5,468 bases of DNA from Cyclobacteriaceae bacterium (lineage in GTDB: Bacteria > Bacteroidota > Bacteroidia > Cytophagales > Cyclobacteriaceae), in the NCBI GenBank assembly GCA_947458795.1, contig CANHCD010000162.1:1-5468 (forward strand), in the 5' to 3' direction. A model generated the notes under the pieces. The model had not been told where the DNA came from and searched no databases. It saw only the letters and a program-made list of their open reading frames with translations. The position numbers were made by a program, and so were the translations under genes. Numbering within the stretch: the first letter of the stretch is position 1; each line of letters starts with the position of its first letter. This document shows, piece after piece, positions 1-5,468 of this stretch.

Positions 1-857
1 AGTTCTAGGGCTGCTTTCCAATCATTGCCAAAGCCTAGTTCATTCGAGGCCTTGAGCATCTCTTTCTCGCACCAGGCAAACTGCTTTTCGGCTTCTGCTA
101 TCAATTCCTCTGGCGTGTAAGCAATCATTTCAAATGCCAGTTGCTTTTCAAGGGCCTCCCTTCCGATGGGCTTGCCGATGATGCCACTGCCATCGTCTTT
201 TACGGAATTAGTATAATGGGCACGCAAGGCTTTCGCATAGGTTTTCATGCCGGCATCCAATTTTTCCCAAGGAGTAGGCATCCACCAGGTAAATGCGGGA
301 TCAAAGTCAAAATAAAAGTCATAGGACTCCTTGACCACTTTGGCCAAGCTTTCAACGGCCACAGCGGCCAATTCTGCTTTTTGCCAAGAATCGTATTTGG
401 AACTCGAAGCAAGTGCCTTTTGCTGGGCATCCAAAGCTTGGGCCACTTGGTTCCATTGAGCCGCCAAGGCCTGTGCATCAGGTTGAACGGCTCTGCGTCG
501 GCCCACTACAAAGGCTTCCAAAGGCTTTCCAAAGGCAACTACCGATTGAACTTGCATGAAATCACGCTTTTCCAAATCGAGTTCTGCCAATTGCTTTTCA
601 AGGTAGTTTCTGAAAAGAACGTAATCCACCTTCCCATCCTCAGAAAGTGTAGCATAGTTTTGGGCTTGTAGGGTCTTCAAATAGTCTCGGTTGAAGGACT
701 CCATTCGTGAAAAGTATTCCCCCGAAAGGCGATTTGTGTACAATCGGGTGAGTGCACCTCGATCTGCTTGGTAGGTTTGGATCAAGTTGACAAGCTCGGT
801 GGCATTTGCCACTAACGAAAAGAGAGCTAGAGAGAGAAAAAGAACAAATTTTTTCAT
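1..857 (-). CDS. DUF885 family secreted protein, putative metallopeptidase-like, N-terminal part (3' end outside window)
   Basis: The frame is open from an ATG at 857 to the left edge, giving 285 codons without a stop; the rest of the protein lies outside. Residues 1-19 (MKKFVLFLSLALFSLVANA) form a signal peptide with a basic start, a hydrophobic core and an ANA cleavage motif, so the product is probably exported to the periplasm or beyond. The mature part matches my memory of DUF885 (PF05960): a helical start with LVNLIQTYQADR, then VDYVLFRNYLEKQLAELDLE at about 77-96, FTWWMPTPWE at 189-198, IGKPIGREAL at 227-236, and YTPEELIAEAEKQFAWCEKEM at about 247-267. Full members are about 550-620 residues and carry a HExxxGH-like metal-binding motif in the C-terminal half, not visible here, so catalysis cannot be judged. 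Substrate is unknown. No Shine-Dalgarno sequence precedes the ATG, as is usual in Bacteroidota. It is divergent from the lactonase gene; a functional link is not evident. Confidence 0.85.
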   Translation of the reverse strand, partial: MKKFVLFLSLALFSLVANATELVNLIQTYQADRGALTRLYTNRLSGEYFSRMESFNRDYLKTLQAQNYATLSEDGKVDYVLFRNYLEKQLAELDLEKRDFMQVQSVVAFGKPLEAFVVGRRRAVQPDAQALAAQWNQVAQALDAQQKALASSSKYDSWQKAELAAVAVESLAKVVKESYDFYFDFDPAFTWWMPTPWEKLDAGMKTYAKALRAHYTNSVKDDGSGIIGKPIGREALEKQLAFEMIAYTPEELIAEAEKQFAWCEKEMLKASNELGFGNDWKAALE

Positions 858-1061
858 GGCTTAAGATTTTGGGTAAAAATTACCTGTCAGAAACATAGAA
901 AATCTTTACCGAAATGCCTAACTGATTTATAGGACCTATACATTTTAGAAAACCAGATAGGCAAAAAGAAAAAAACTAGAATCTATTTTTCAATTCAGCA
1001 CTTAAACACTTCCCTGGACCTCGAAAAGCAAAGATCCTCTCAGAATTTTTTATATTTAGGT
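858..1061. promoter_or_regulatory. Divergent intergenic region between the DUF885 and paraoxonase-like genes
   Basis: This 204-bp AT-rich spacer separates two divergently transcribed genes, so it must hold both promoters. Two small perfect inverted repeats are visible: GGTAA-AAA-TTACC at 872-884 and TATAGG-A-CCTATA at 928-940. On the minus strand TATGTTTC (890-897 on plus) matches the Bacteroidota -7 consensus TAnnTTTG at all but one base and could serve the DUF885 gene. On the plus strand TATATTTA (1051-1058) is also one base off, but it lies almost against the lactonase ATG, which would imply a nearly leaderless message. No convincing -33 TTTG partner was found for either. The region assignment is firm; the exact promoter elements are weak. 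Confidence 0.45.
928..940. repeat. Perfect inverted repeat, possible operator
   Basis: The sequence TATAGGACCTATA has two 6-bp arms around a single central base. It sits in the spacer between two divergent promoters, where a regulator site would be expected. A palindrome this short and AT-rich can arise by chance, so a regulatory role is only a suggestion. Confidence 0.25.
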
Positions 1062-2111
1062 ATGCGAAAATTTCTTATAGCCCTGACAATCCTCTTGGCC
1101 CTGGTGGCTAGCTTTATTTTATACACCTTTTACACCACCGGGTATTTTAGGGAAGTCACAGCAAAGAGTGAGGTTGGACTTGTTTATAGCAGCATTGAAC
1201 TACCTGGTGTAGAGGACATTGCTATTGCCCGAGAAGACAGCTTTCTCCTGCTTTCTGTTGATGATCGAGCTTCACATAGAGCAGGTAAAGAAGGTTCTCA
1301 TGGAATTTATTTGGTAGACCTTCGATCTAAACAATTCGACGCTGTTCCGATTTCTTCTGAACTCAATTTCCCATTCTATCCTCATGGAATAAGTATATTC
1401 AAACTCGATAGCGTCAGCTATGGGCTTCTAGCCATCAATCATGTGGAGGGTAAGCACTCCATTGAATCCTTTCTCCTCAAGGGGAAAACTTTACAGCACC
1501 TCAAAACAATTACTGGACACGAACTTATTAGTCCAAACGACCTTGTAATGGTGGGCCCTGAATCATTTTACTTTACCAATGACCATGGATACACCAGCAA
1601 TTGGGGACTACTTGCCGAAAATTACCTTGCGGTGAAGGCCGCTTCTGTAGGATATTTTGATGGAAAAAAATTCGAGCTCGTTGCAGAAAACCTTTCCTAT
1701 CCCAATGGAATTCAAATTGATCCTAAACGAAATCACCTCTTTGTGAGTAGTTCGAGAGAGTTCTCCGTGGGTGTATATTCCCTGCTCCCTGATGGTGGGC
1801 TTAACTTTGTTGAAGACATCCCTGCCGGAACTGGGGTAGACAATATTGAATTGGGTGAAGATGGAACGCTTTGGATTGGCTGCCATCCCAACCTCCTGAC
1901 ATTTGCTGCCTATGCTTCAGGGAAGAAACCCATTTCCCCTTCTGAGGTGATTAAGCTTACCTATCAAAAAGAAGGCAAAGCAGCTGTTCGTTCTGTATGG
2001 ACCGATCCTGGAACCCAGCTTTCCGGAGCATCAGTAGCAGTACCTTTTGGGGATTACCTCTTTATTGGTAATGTCATGGACACCAAGGTCTTGGTGCTCA
2101 AAAAAAATTAA
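1062..2111 (+). CDS. Paraoxonase/arylesterase (PON) family lactonase, membrane-anchored or exported
   Basis: A complete 349-residue protein, close to the 355 residues of human PON1. It should fold as a six-bladed calcium-dependent beta-propeller that hydrolyses lactones or aryl esters; the natural substrate cannot be read from sequence. Residues 1-28 (MRKFLIALTILLALVASFIL then YTFYTTGY) form a hydrophobic N-terminal helix, like the uncleaved anchor of PON1, pointing to membrane attachment or export. By recalled alignment with PON1, the calcium ligands are all present: E51 and D52 (PON1 E53/D54), N159 and D160 (N168/D169), N215 (N224), D260 and N261 (D269/N270). The catalytic His pair is H108 in PHGIS (H115) and H127 in INH (H134). 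TNDH at 172-175 and IGCHPN at 272-277 are further family motifs. Only one cysteine exists (C274, like PON1 C284), so the PON1 structural disulfide is absent. It converges on the AraC-type gene with a 4-bp overlap of stop codons. Confidence 0.88.
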   Translation: MRKFLIALTILLALVASFILYTFYTTGYFREVTAKSEVGLVYSSIELPGVEDIAIAREDSFLLLSVDDRASHRAGKEGSHGIYLVDLRSKQFDAVPISSELNFPFYPHGISIFKLDSVSYGLLAINHVEGKHSIESFLLKGKTLQHLKTITGHELISPNDLVMVGPESFYFTNDHGYTSNWGLLAENYLAVKAASVGYFDGKKFELVAENLSYPNGIQIDPKRNHLFVSSSREFSVGVYSLLPDGGLNFVEDIPAGTGVDNIELGEDGTLWIGCHPNLLTFAAYASGKKPISPSEVIKLTYQKEGKAAVRSVWTDPGTQLSGASVAVPFGDYLFIGNVMDTKVLVLKKN

Positions 2112-2968
2112 GCCCTAAAATTCCGGGGTGTTTTGCCCGAAATGCGTTTAAAACTTCGGTTGAAGTAGGATAAATTCTCAAAGCCTACGCGATACGCAAT
2201 TTCTGAAATACTTAAATCAGTTTCTTGCAGTAGTTTTTGGGCTTCATTGATCCGTAAATGCAACACGTAGTCGGTAAAGGTCTTTCGAGTACGGAGCTTG
2301 AAAAATCGACAAAAAGCCTCCTTACTTAAATGAGCTTCTTCAGCCACCTCAGCCAAGGTGATTTTTTGAAAGCGGTGAGCTAGTACATACTGCATCACCC
2401 GATCCATCCGGCTTCCATCCTTTTCAGAAAGTCCCAACATCCTGCCCCCTCGATTGAGCTGCTGCAACGAACTTCCAGCTTGCTCGAGAAAGTACAATAG
2501 CCCAATCGCCACCTGAAACCGCTGGAGACCCTGCGTACCTCCAAACTGATCCACGGCCTCCTTGATCTTTGAAGCCGATTCCCCATGCAGCTGAAAGCAC
2601 AGCCCAGAAAATTCCCGAAACCTTCTCAAAGACTGTAGTTCTTCCACAGGGAGCAAGGCATTTTCAAGCACCTCAAAATCAAAAAAAATGGTATTCCCTG
2701 CCACTGCTAGCTTCGGATTCCCCTCAAAGTAGGTGGCATCACTTCGAAAGACATGAGGGGCATTCTCACCCAAAAAAAACACATCTCCTGGCTGAAATCT
2801 CCCTACATAATCCCCACTCAAAAATTGTCCACTTCCCTCCACAATGACGGTCAACTGCCACTGCGGATGCTGGTGCAACTTGTCGTAAAAATGTGGACCC
2901 CTATCCTCCTGGTAACGCACAAATTCGCGACTGGACTTAGGAATTTGGAAGGAAATGATTTTTTCCAC
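2108..2968 (-). CDS. Cupin-domain AraC family transcriptional regulator
   Basis: A 286-residue one-component regulator. Residues about 25-80 form a cupin ligand-sensing domain: paired H32 and H34 (LHQHPQWQLTVIVEGSGQF), a GRFQPGDVFFLGENAPHVFR stretch at 56-75, and H72. Residues about 187-285 form the double helix-turn-helix AraC DNA-binding domain: first HTH around ITLAEVAEEAHLSKEAFCRFF (203-223), second around SISEIAYRVGFENLSYFNRSF (253-273), ending in the usual SGKTPRNFR signature. The start is GTG at 2968: an in-frame TAA lies 24 bases upstream, no ATG occurs between them, and the next in-frame ATG would delete the cupin. The gene is divergent from the DapA-family gene across 168 bp, the usual layout of a regulator and its target, so it likely senses a metabolite of that pathway. 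Similar regulators beside DapA-family genes, as I recall, belong to Bacteroidota hydroxyproline-type clusters. The ligand is not shown by the sequence. Confidence 0.93.
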   Translation of the reverse strand: MEKIISFQIPKSSREFVRYQEDRGPHFYDKLHQHPQWQLTVIVEGSGQFLSGDYVGRFQPGDVFFLGENAPHVFRSDATYFEGNPKLAVAGNTIFFDFEVLENALLPVEELQSLRRFREFSGLCFQLHGESASKIKEAVDQFGGTQGLQRFQVAIGLLYFLEQAGSSLQQLNRGGRMLGLSEKDGSRMDRVMQYVLAHRFQKITLAEVAEEAHLSKEAFCRFFKLRTRKTFTDYVLHLRINEAQKLLQETDLSISEIAYRVGFENLSYFNRSFKRISGKTPRNFRA

Positions 2969-3000
2969 AAGGGTAGTTTTGGTATCGAATTACATCAAAA

Positions 3001-3029
3001 ATTGTTCAATCGATAATTTATTGATCAAT
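3001..3029. promoter_or_regulatory. Candidate AraC-type operator: two near-identical 10-bp sites 19 bp apart
   Basis: ATTGTTCAAT (3001-3010) and ATTGATCAAT (3020-3029) differ at one base and begin 19 bp apart, close to two helical turns. The second copy is itself a perfect palindrome. AraC-family proteins with two HTH motifs often bind tandem sites spaced about two turns apart, and the pair lies 33 bp upstream of the regulator's own start and 108-136 bp upstream of the DapA-family start. Operator function is inferred from position and spacing alone. Confidence 0.4.
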
Positions 3030-3032
3030 ATA

Positions 3033-3052
3033 GTATTAAAATGAATTAATAC
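3033..3052. repeat. Perfect inverted repeat in the divergent control region
   Basis: GTATTAA (3033-3039) and TTAATAC (3046-3052) are exact reverse complements around a 6-base spacer AATGAA. It lies directly next to the paired 10-bp sites and could be a second protein-binding site. AT-rich composition raises the chance of a coincidental palindrome. Confidence 0.35.
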
Positions 3053-3080
3053 AGGAACAGATTTTTTTCTTGGTCTTGCT

Positions 3081-3088
3081 TAGATTTG
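3081..3088 (+). promoter_or_regulatory. Bacteroidota-type -7 promoter box for the DapA-family gene
   Basis: TAGATTTG matches the Bacteroidota sigma-ABfr -7 consensus TAnnTTTG at all fixed positions. It ends 48 bases before the ATG, so the transcript would have a leader of roughly 40 bases. No good -33 TTTG is seen at the expected distance, which would fit a promoter that needs an activator such as the adjacent AraC-type protein. Confidence 0.45.
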
Positions 3089-3136
3089 AGAAACAAAAAT
3101 TTCAACCCAGCCAGCTTTGGCTAAAATCGACCCCTT

Positions 3137-3688
3137 ATGAACTGGAAAGGCGTATTTCCCGCAGTCACCACCAAATTTCATGCTGACGGCAGTCTGGACA
3201 TGAACCTGTTTTTTAAGAACCTAGACTTCCAATTGGCCTGTGGTGTCCATGGTATCATTTTGGGAGGAACCTTGGGCGAAAGCTCTGTCCTCTCGCAGGA
3301 AGAAAAAATCACATTGACCCGAGAAACGGTCAACTACATCAACGGCAGAGTGCCTGTAGTACTAAATATCGCCGAAGGAGCTACCAAAGACGCACTTTTT
3401 TGGGCTAAAAAAGCGGAAGAGCTCGGTGCTTCTGGCTTGATGATTCTTCCTCCCATGCGCTATGGTGCGGACCCACGTGAAGTGGTCACCTACTTCAAAA
3501 CAGTAGCGCAATCCACCTCCTTGCCAATGATGATCTACAATAACCCTGTGGATTACAAAACCCTAGTGACAATCGACATGTTTGCCGAGCTAGCAGACTG
3601 CCCCAACATCCAAGCCATCAAAGAATCTACCCGTGACATCTCCAATGTCACCCGCATGTTTCAGCCCAAAGGTCCTAGCCCCGTTTGA
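3137..3688 (+). pseudogene. DapA/DHDPS-superfamily aldolase or deaminase, C-terminally truncated
   Basis: Residues 1-174 match the DHDPS/N-acetylneuraminate lyase TIM-barrel superfamily (usual length ~300). Visible are GGTLGES at 43-49 (phosphate/carboxylate-binding loop; Leu46 stands where DapA has a second Thr), catalytic Tyr134 in IYNNP, and Schiff-base Lys162 in AIKES. The GTLGE form and the neighbouring AraC gene suggest not lysine biosynthesis but a catabolic relative; the closest pattern I recall is the Bacteroidota enzyme of 4-hydroxyproline breakdown (pyrroline-4-hydroxy-2-carboxylate deaminase), which is inference. Homology stops after NVTRM (170-174). The last nine residues (FQPKGPSPV) are antisense glycosyltransferase sequence, and no frame downstream restores the missing ~125 residues, so this is not a simple frameshift. 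About two barrel strands and the C-terminal helices are gone; the product should not fold, although both catalytic residues survive. Hand counts of two 60-base lines gave about 47 and 58 percent GC, above the DNA to its right. Confidence 0.85.
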
Positions 3689-4741
3689 CCAAAGGTCATA
3701 TTCCGACTGATCCATTTGGGCTGCGAGAGTCAATTTCTCTAAAAAATCCTTTTCATTTAGCGGCAAATCCCAACCCGACAACTCTTTTGACAACTCTTTC
3801 CATGGAGTTCTATCCGATATTATAACAGGGGTAGAATGACAAAGAGCTTCTGAAATGGCGTGTCCAAAGTTTTCTCCCCATGTTGGAAGCAGGAAGAAAT
3901 GATACCGCGAATAGATATTTGATAATTCATTTGGATTCACTTCACCCATCAAACGGATGCTGCGATTTGGTGAATCAATTAGCAAACTTTTGCATTTCTC
4001 CAAGTAATCGCCTTCGGGCATAGCTCCATAGATATCAAAACCGAACGAGTATTCGGTTGGCAAATTTGAAACAAATCTGATTGCTTCTATAACACCCTTT
4101 TCCTCGCTTATTCGGGTAAAAGAAACAAGATTAACTTTTCCCGATTGTTTGTTCGGTTTTACAATTTGCTCTTTTGGTAATGAAGCAAGAACTTCGGCTA
4201 ACTTGATGTGAGCAGATTTGAAAACGGAGCGTATTTCATCACCTTCCAGTTTGCTTGTTGCATGCCATGTAACTCCACCATACAATCCAGTAAGTTTTGC
4301 CACGAACAAAAACAACTTCTTCTTATTCGATTTCACCGACAACGCACCTGACTTTAGCATCCCTCTAGGGGCAACGATAGTTCTGGTATTCTTCTTAAGT
4401 TTTTTCAGGACACGAAGAGGAAGTATCGTGAATAGAGGAGAAAAAAGCGAGTTGAGATAAAATTTATGATATGTTCTTTCACTTATCAATGATTGCACAA
4501 ATGCAAAAGTCATTTTGCTTTCTTGTATGTATTTTACATGTGCATTTGGTGCAATCTGAATCCAAACGTTTTCCTCAATTCCATGATAGGGATCCGTGCT
4601 GTGATAATCAGTAATGCGTGTAACGATATAAAAATCGCAATCAACATTGTCGACAATATTCATTAGAGATCGAATTGGCCCTCCTGCTTTAAAGCCGGGA
4701 AAGTACCAGTCTGTAAATACAAGAATCTCTTTGTTACGCAT
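3590..4741 (-). CDS. GT4-type glycosyltransferase of a surface polysaccharide cluster, C-terminal end replaced
   Basis: A 383-residue GT-B retaining glycosyltransferase that would transfer a sugar from a nucleotide-sugar donor during exopolysaccharide, capsule or O-antigen assembly at the cytoplasmic face of the membrane. The N-terminal domain opens with ILVFTDWYFPGFKAGGPIRS (6-25), whose GG loop is typical of the acceptor-side domain. APRGML lies at 124-129. The donor domain has FTRISEEKG (208-216, with R210 and K215) and the EX7E motif, E290 and E298 in ENFGHAISEAL, followed by TPVIISDRTPW. Homology holds through about residue 361 (WSNGARTFGLK); the remaining 22 residues are antisense to the DapA-family gene, replacing perhaps 10-20 natural residues, so the enzyme could still be active. 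Its ATG overlaps the upstream amidotransferase-like gene by 8 bp (ATGCGTAA), indicating one operon with coupled translation. One hand-counted 60-base line gave 27 percent GC and another 38 percent, lower than to the left of 3660. Confidence 0.87.
   Translation of the reverse strand: MRNKEILVFTDWYFPGFKAGGPIRSLMNIVDNVDCDFYIVTRITDYHSTDPYHGIEENVWIQIAPNAHVKYIQESKMTFAFVQSLISERTYHKFYLNSLFSPLFTILPLRVLKKLKKNTRTIVAPRGMLKSGALSVKSNKKKLFLFVAKLTGLYGGVTWHATSKLEGDEIRSVFKSAHIKLAEVLASLPKEQIVKPNKQSGKVNLVSFTRISEEKGVIEAIRFVSNLPTEYSFGFDIYGAMPEGDYLEKCKSLLIDSPNRSIRLMGEVNPNELSNIYSRYHFFLLPTWGENFGHAISEALCHSTPVIISDRTPWKELSKELSGWDLPLNEKDFLEKLTLAAQMDQSEYDLWSNGARTFGLKHAGDIGDVTGRFFDGLDVGAVC
3655..3664. other. Breakpoint joining a DapA-family gene to a polysaccharide-cluster glycosyltransferase
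   Basis: Rightward homology to the DapA superfamily ends at Met174, whose codon is 3656-3658. Leftward homology of the glycosyltransferase ends near Lys361, whose codon is 3659-3661. Both genes therefore lose their 3' ends within the same few bases, and each continues into antisense sequence of the other. No transposase, terminal repeat or tRNA lies here. The join may be a genuine deletion, inversion or recombination in the chromosome, or a chimeric join made in assembly; the sequence alone does not decide. Confidence 0.75.
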
Positions 4742-5468
4742 TGATCCCGTTTGTTTTTATCCAATGCCCTAGTACTACAAGCGGCCAAATTCTCGCCCAC
4801 GTTACAGTTGGTTTAGCAACCAAAAAATCCGTCCACATATTCATCAAATAATCATTGTTGAATGCATTGGTTTTTTTAAGTTCTGTAAGACCTTCCTCGC
4901 AATATGATTTGAGTTCACCTCGCATCCAATGTGGCCATGGGAAAGTGAATCCCATTTTAGGTCGGTCAACAATTTCTCTAGGAATGAGGTCTCCCATGCT
5001 CTCCACGAGAAGCTGTTTTGGTGAATGCGGGAATTTCATTTGATCGGAAATTCCGAGTGCGTATTCGATTAATCGATGATCTACGAATGGTTCACGAATT
5101 TCAAGTGCATGCGCCATGCTCATTTGATCAGAGTCTCGGAGCAAAACATTTTGCATGTAGGTAGAAATTTCCGCAACGGTGACTTTAGAAAGAATGGGCG
5201 CGTCAATATTCGCAAGATCGGCGATGATTGTGCTTACAGCATTTGGTTCAGTAGATTCATTTCGAAGCAGTTGTTTGATGCCTGAATCTAGCCATACTTG
5301 TCGTGAAATGGCATAGGCTGACCATTCATTGAACTCCTCTTGTTTTAGGAATTCAGATATTTTTTGTGATGCAATGGATGGCTTAAGAGCAAGAAGAGCA
5401 TTTGCTCCGAGTGCACGAAGAGCTCTAGGGGTCTTACTTAACCATTTCTTTTCATTCAAACTATGCAT
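4734..5468 (-). CDS. Asparagine synthetase (glutamine-hydrolysing)-like amidotransferase, C-terminal part (5' end outside window)
   Basis: The 244 visible residues are the end of the synthetase domain of a class II AsnB-like enzyme (usual full length about 600-650). The conserved block LLRDSDQMSMAHALEIREPF with VDHRLIEYAL following (109-138) is diagnostic, as are SPKQLLVESMGDLIPREIVD (149-168) and the KMGFTFPWPHWMRGEL segment (171-186). The N-terminal glutaminase domain with its Cys nucleophile and the ATP-binding SGGxDS loop lie outside. An in-frame ATG at 5468 sits at the edge but is internal by family length, not the start. The gene ends with TAA at 4734-4736 inside the start of the glycosyltransferase. 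AsnB-like proteins encoded in polysaccharide clusters are thought to amidate sugar acids such as uronic acids rather than make free asparagine; here that role is inferred from the neighbour only. Confidence 0.9.
   Translation of the reverse strand: MHSLNEKKWLSKTPRALRALGANALLALKPSIASQKISEFLKQEEFNEWSAYAISRQVWLDSGIKQLLRNESTEPNAVSTIIADLANIDAPILSKVTVAEISTYMQNVLLRDSDQMSMAHALEIREPFVDHRLIEYALGISDQMKFPHSPKQLLVESMGDLIPREIVDRPKMGFTFPWPHWMRGELKSYCEEGLTELKKTNAFNNDYLMNMWTDFLVAKPTVTWARIWPLVVLGHWIKTNGINA

Larger units (their letters stand above)
2969..3136. promoter_or_regulatory. Divergent control region between the AraC-type regulator and the DapA-family gene
   Basis: This 168-bp, very AT-rich spacer must carry both divergent promoters. 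It contains a pair of 10-bp repeats (3001-3029), an inverted repeat (3033-3052) and a -7-like hexamer pattern (3081-3088), listed separately. The order repeats, inverted repeat, promoter box, DapA-family start fits an activator bound upstream of its target promoter. No clear promoter was identified for the regulator gene itself; AATTTTTG on the minus strand (2996-3003 on plus) is only a weak candidate. Confidence 0.55.

Noticed and set aside
141..671. A 176-codon plus-strand open frame within the DUF885 gene
   Set aside because: It lies antisense to a minus-strand frame with clear DUF885 similarity and a signal peptide; its own translation shows no family features.
1051..1058. TATATTTA as the promoter -7 box of the lactonase gene
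   Set aside because: It is one base off consensus, lacks a -33 partner, and would put the transcript start at about the ATG; kept only as a note in the spacer entry.
2569..3016. Plus-strand open frames of 87-92 codons across the AraC-type regulator start
   Set aside because: They are antisense to a well-supported cupin/AraC gene and have no recognisable domains.
3590..3688. Genuine overlapping antisense coding by the enzyme and glycosyltransferase genes
   Set aside because: Family similarity of both proteins ends inside this stretch at about 3658-3661, so each tail is accidental read-through of the other gene rather than evolved overlap.
3137..3760. A simple frameshift in the DapA-family gene
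   Set aside because: No plus-strand frame after 3660 resembles the missing C-terminal half; the DNA there encodes the glycosyltransferase on the other strand.
5463..5468. ATG at 5468 as the true start of the AsnB-like gene
   Set aside because: The family is about 600 or more residues long and the glutaminase and ATP-loop regions are missing, so the ATG is internal and the gene continues off the window.

Overview
This window looks like Bacteroidota DNA, perhaps a Cyclobacteriaceae/Algoriphagus-like marine member; that placement is inference from protein style. The signs are moderate GC, start codons without clear Shine-Dalgarno sequences, a TAnnTTTG-type -7 box (TAGATTTG) before the DapA-family gene, and proteins that resemble families common in that phylum. 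Six protein-coding loci account for nearly all of the sequence. No RNA gene, insertion sequence, CRISPR array or clear terminator was seen.

Left part (1-2968): a secreted DUF885 protein runs leftward and off the window edge (N-terminal 285 codons present). A 204-bp spacer separates it from a divergent, complete paraoxonase/arylesterase-family lactonase with an N-terminal membrane anchor or signal helix. That gene meets, tail to tail with a 4-bp overlap, a leftward cupin plus AraC-type transcriptional regulator that starts at GTG.

Middle (2969-3660): a 168-bp divergent control region holds a two-copy 10-bp near-palindromic repeat, a perfect 7-bp-arm inverted repeat and a -7-like box. It precedes a rightward DapA-superfamily aldolase/deaminase. 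This regulator and enzyme pair resembles those I recall from Bacteroidota 4-hydroxyproline catabolism clusters, so the regulator probably controls the enzyme. The enzyme is cut off after about 174 of the usual ~300 residues.

Right part (3660-5468): the missing half of the enzyme is replaced at about 3655-3664 by the tail end of an unrelated leftward polysaccharide operon: the C-terminal half of an asparagine-synthetase-like amidotransferase, then a GT4 glycosyltransferase overlapping it by 8 bp. The glycosyltransferase has also lost its natural last few residues and reads into antisense enzyme DNA. Two genes broken at the same point mean a recombination or deletion junction, or an assembly chimera. 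This junction is the main anomaly of the window. I did not find convincing evidence for a wholly new biological system.
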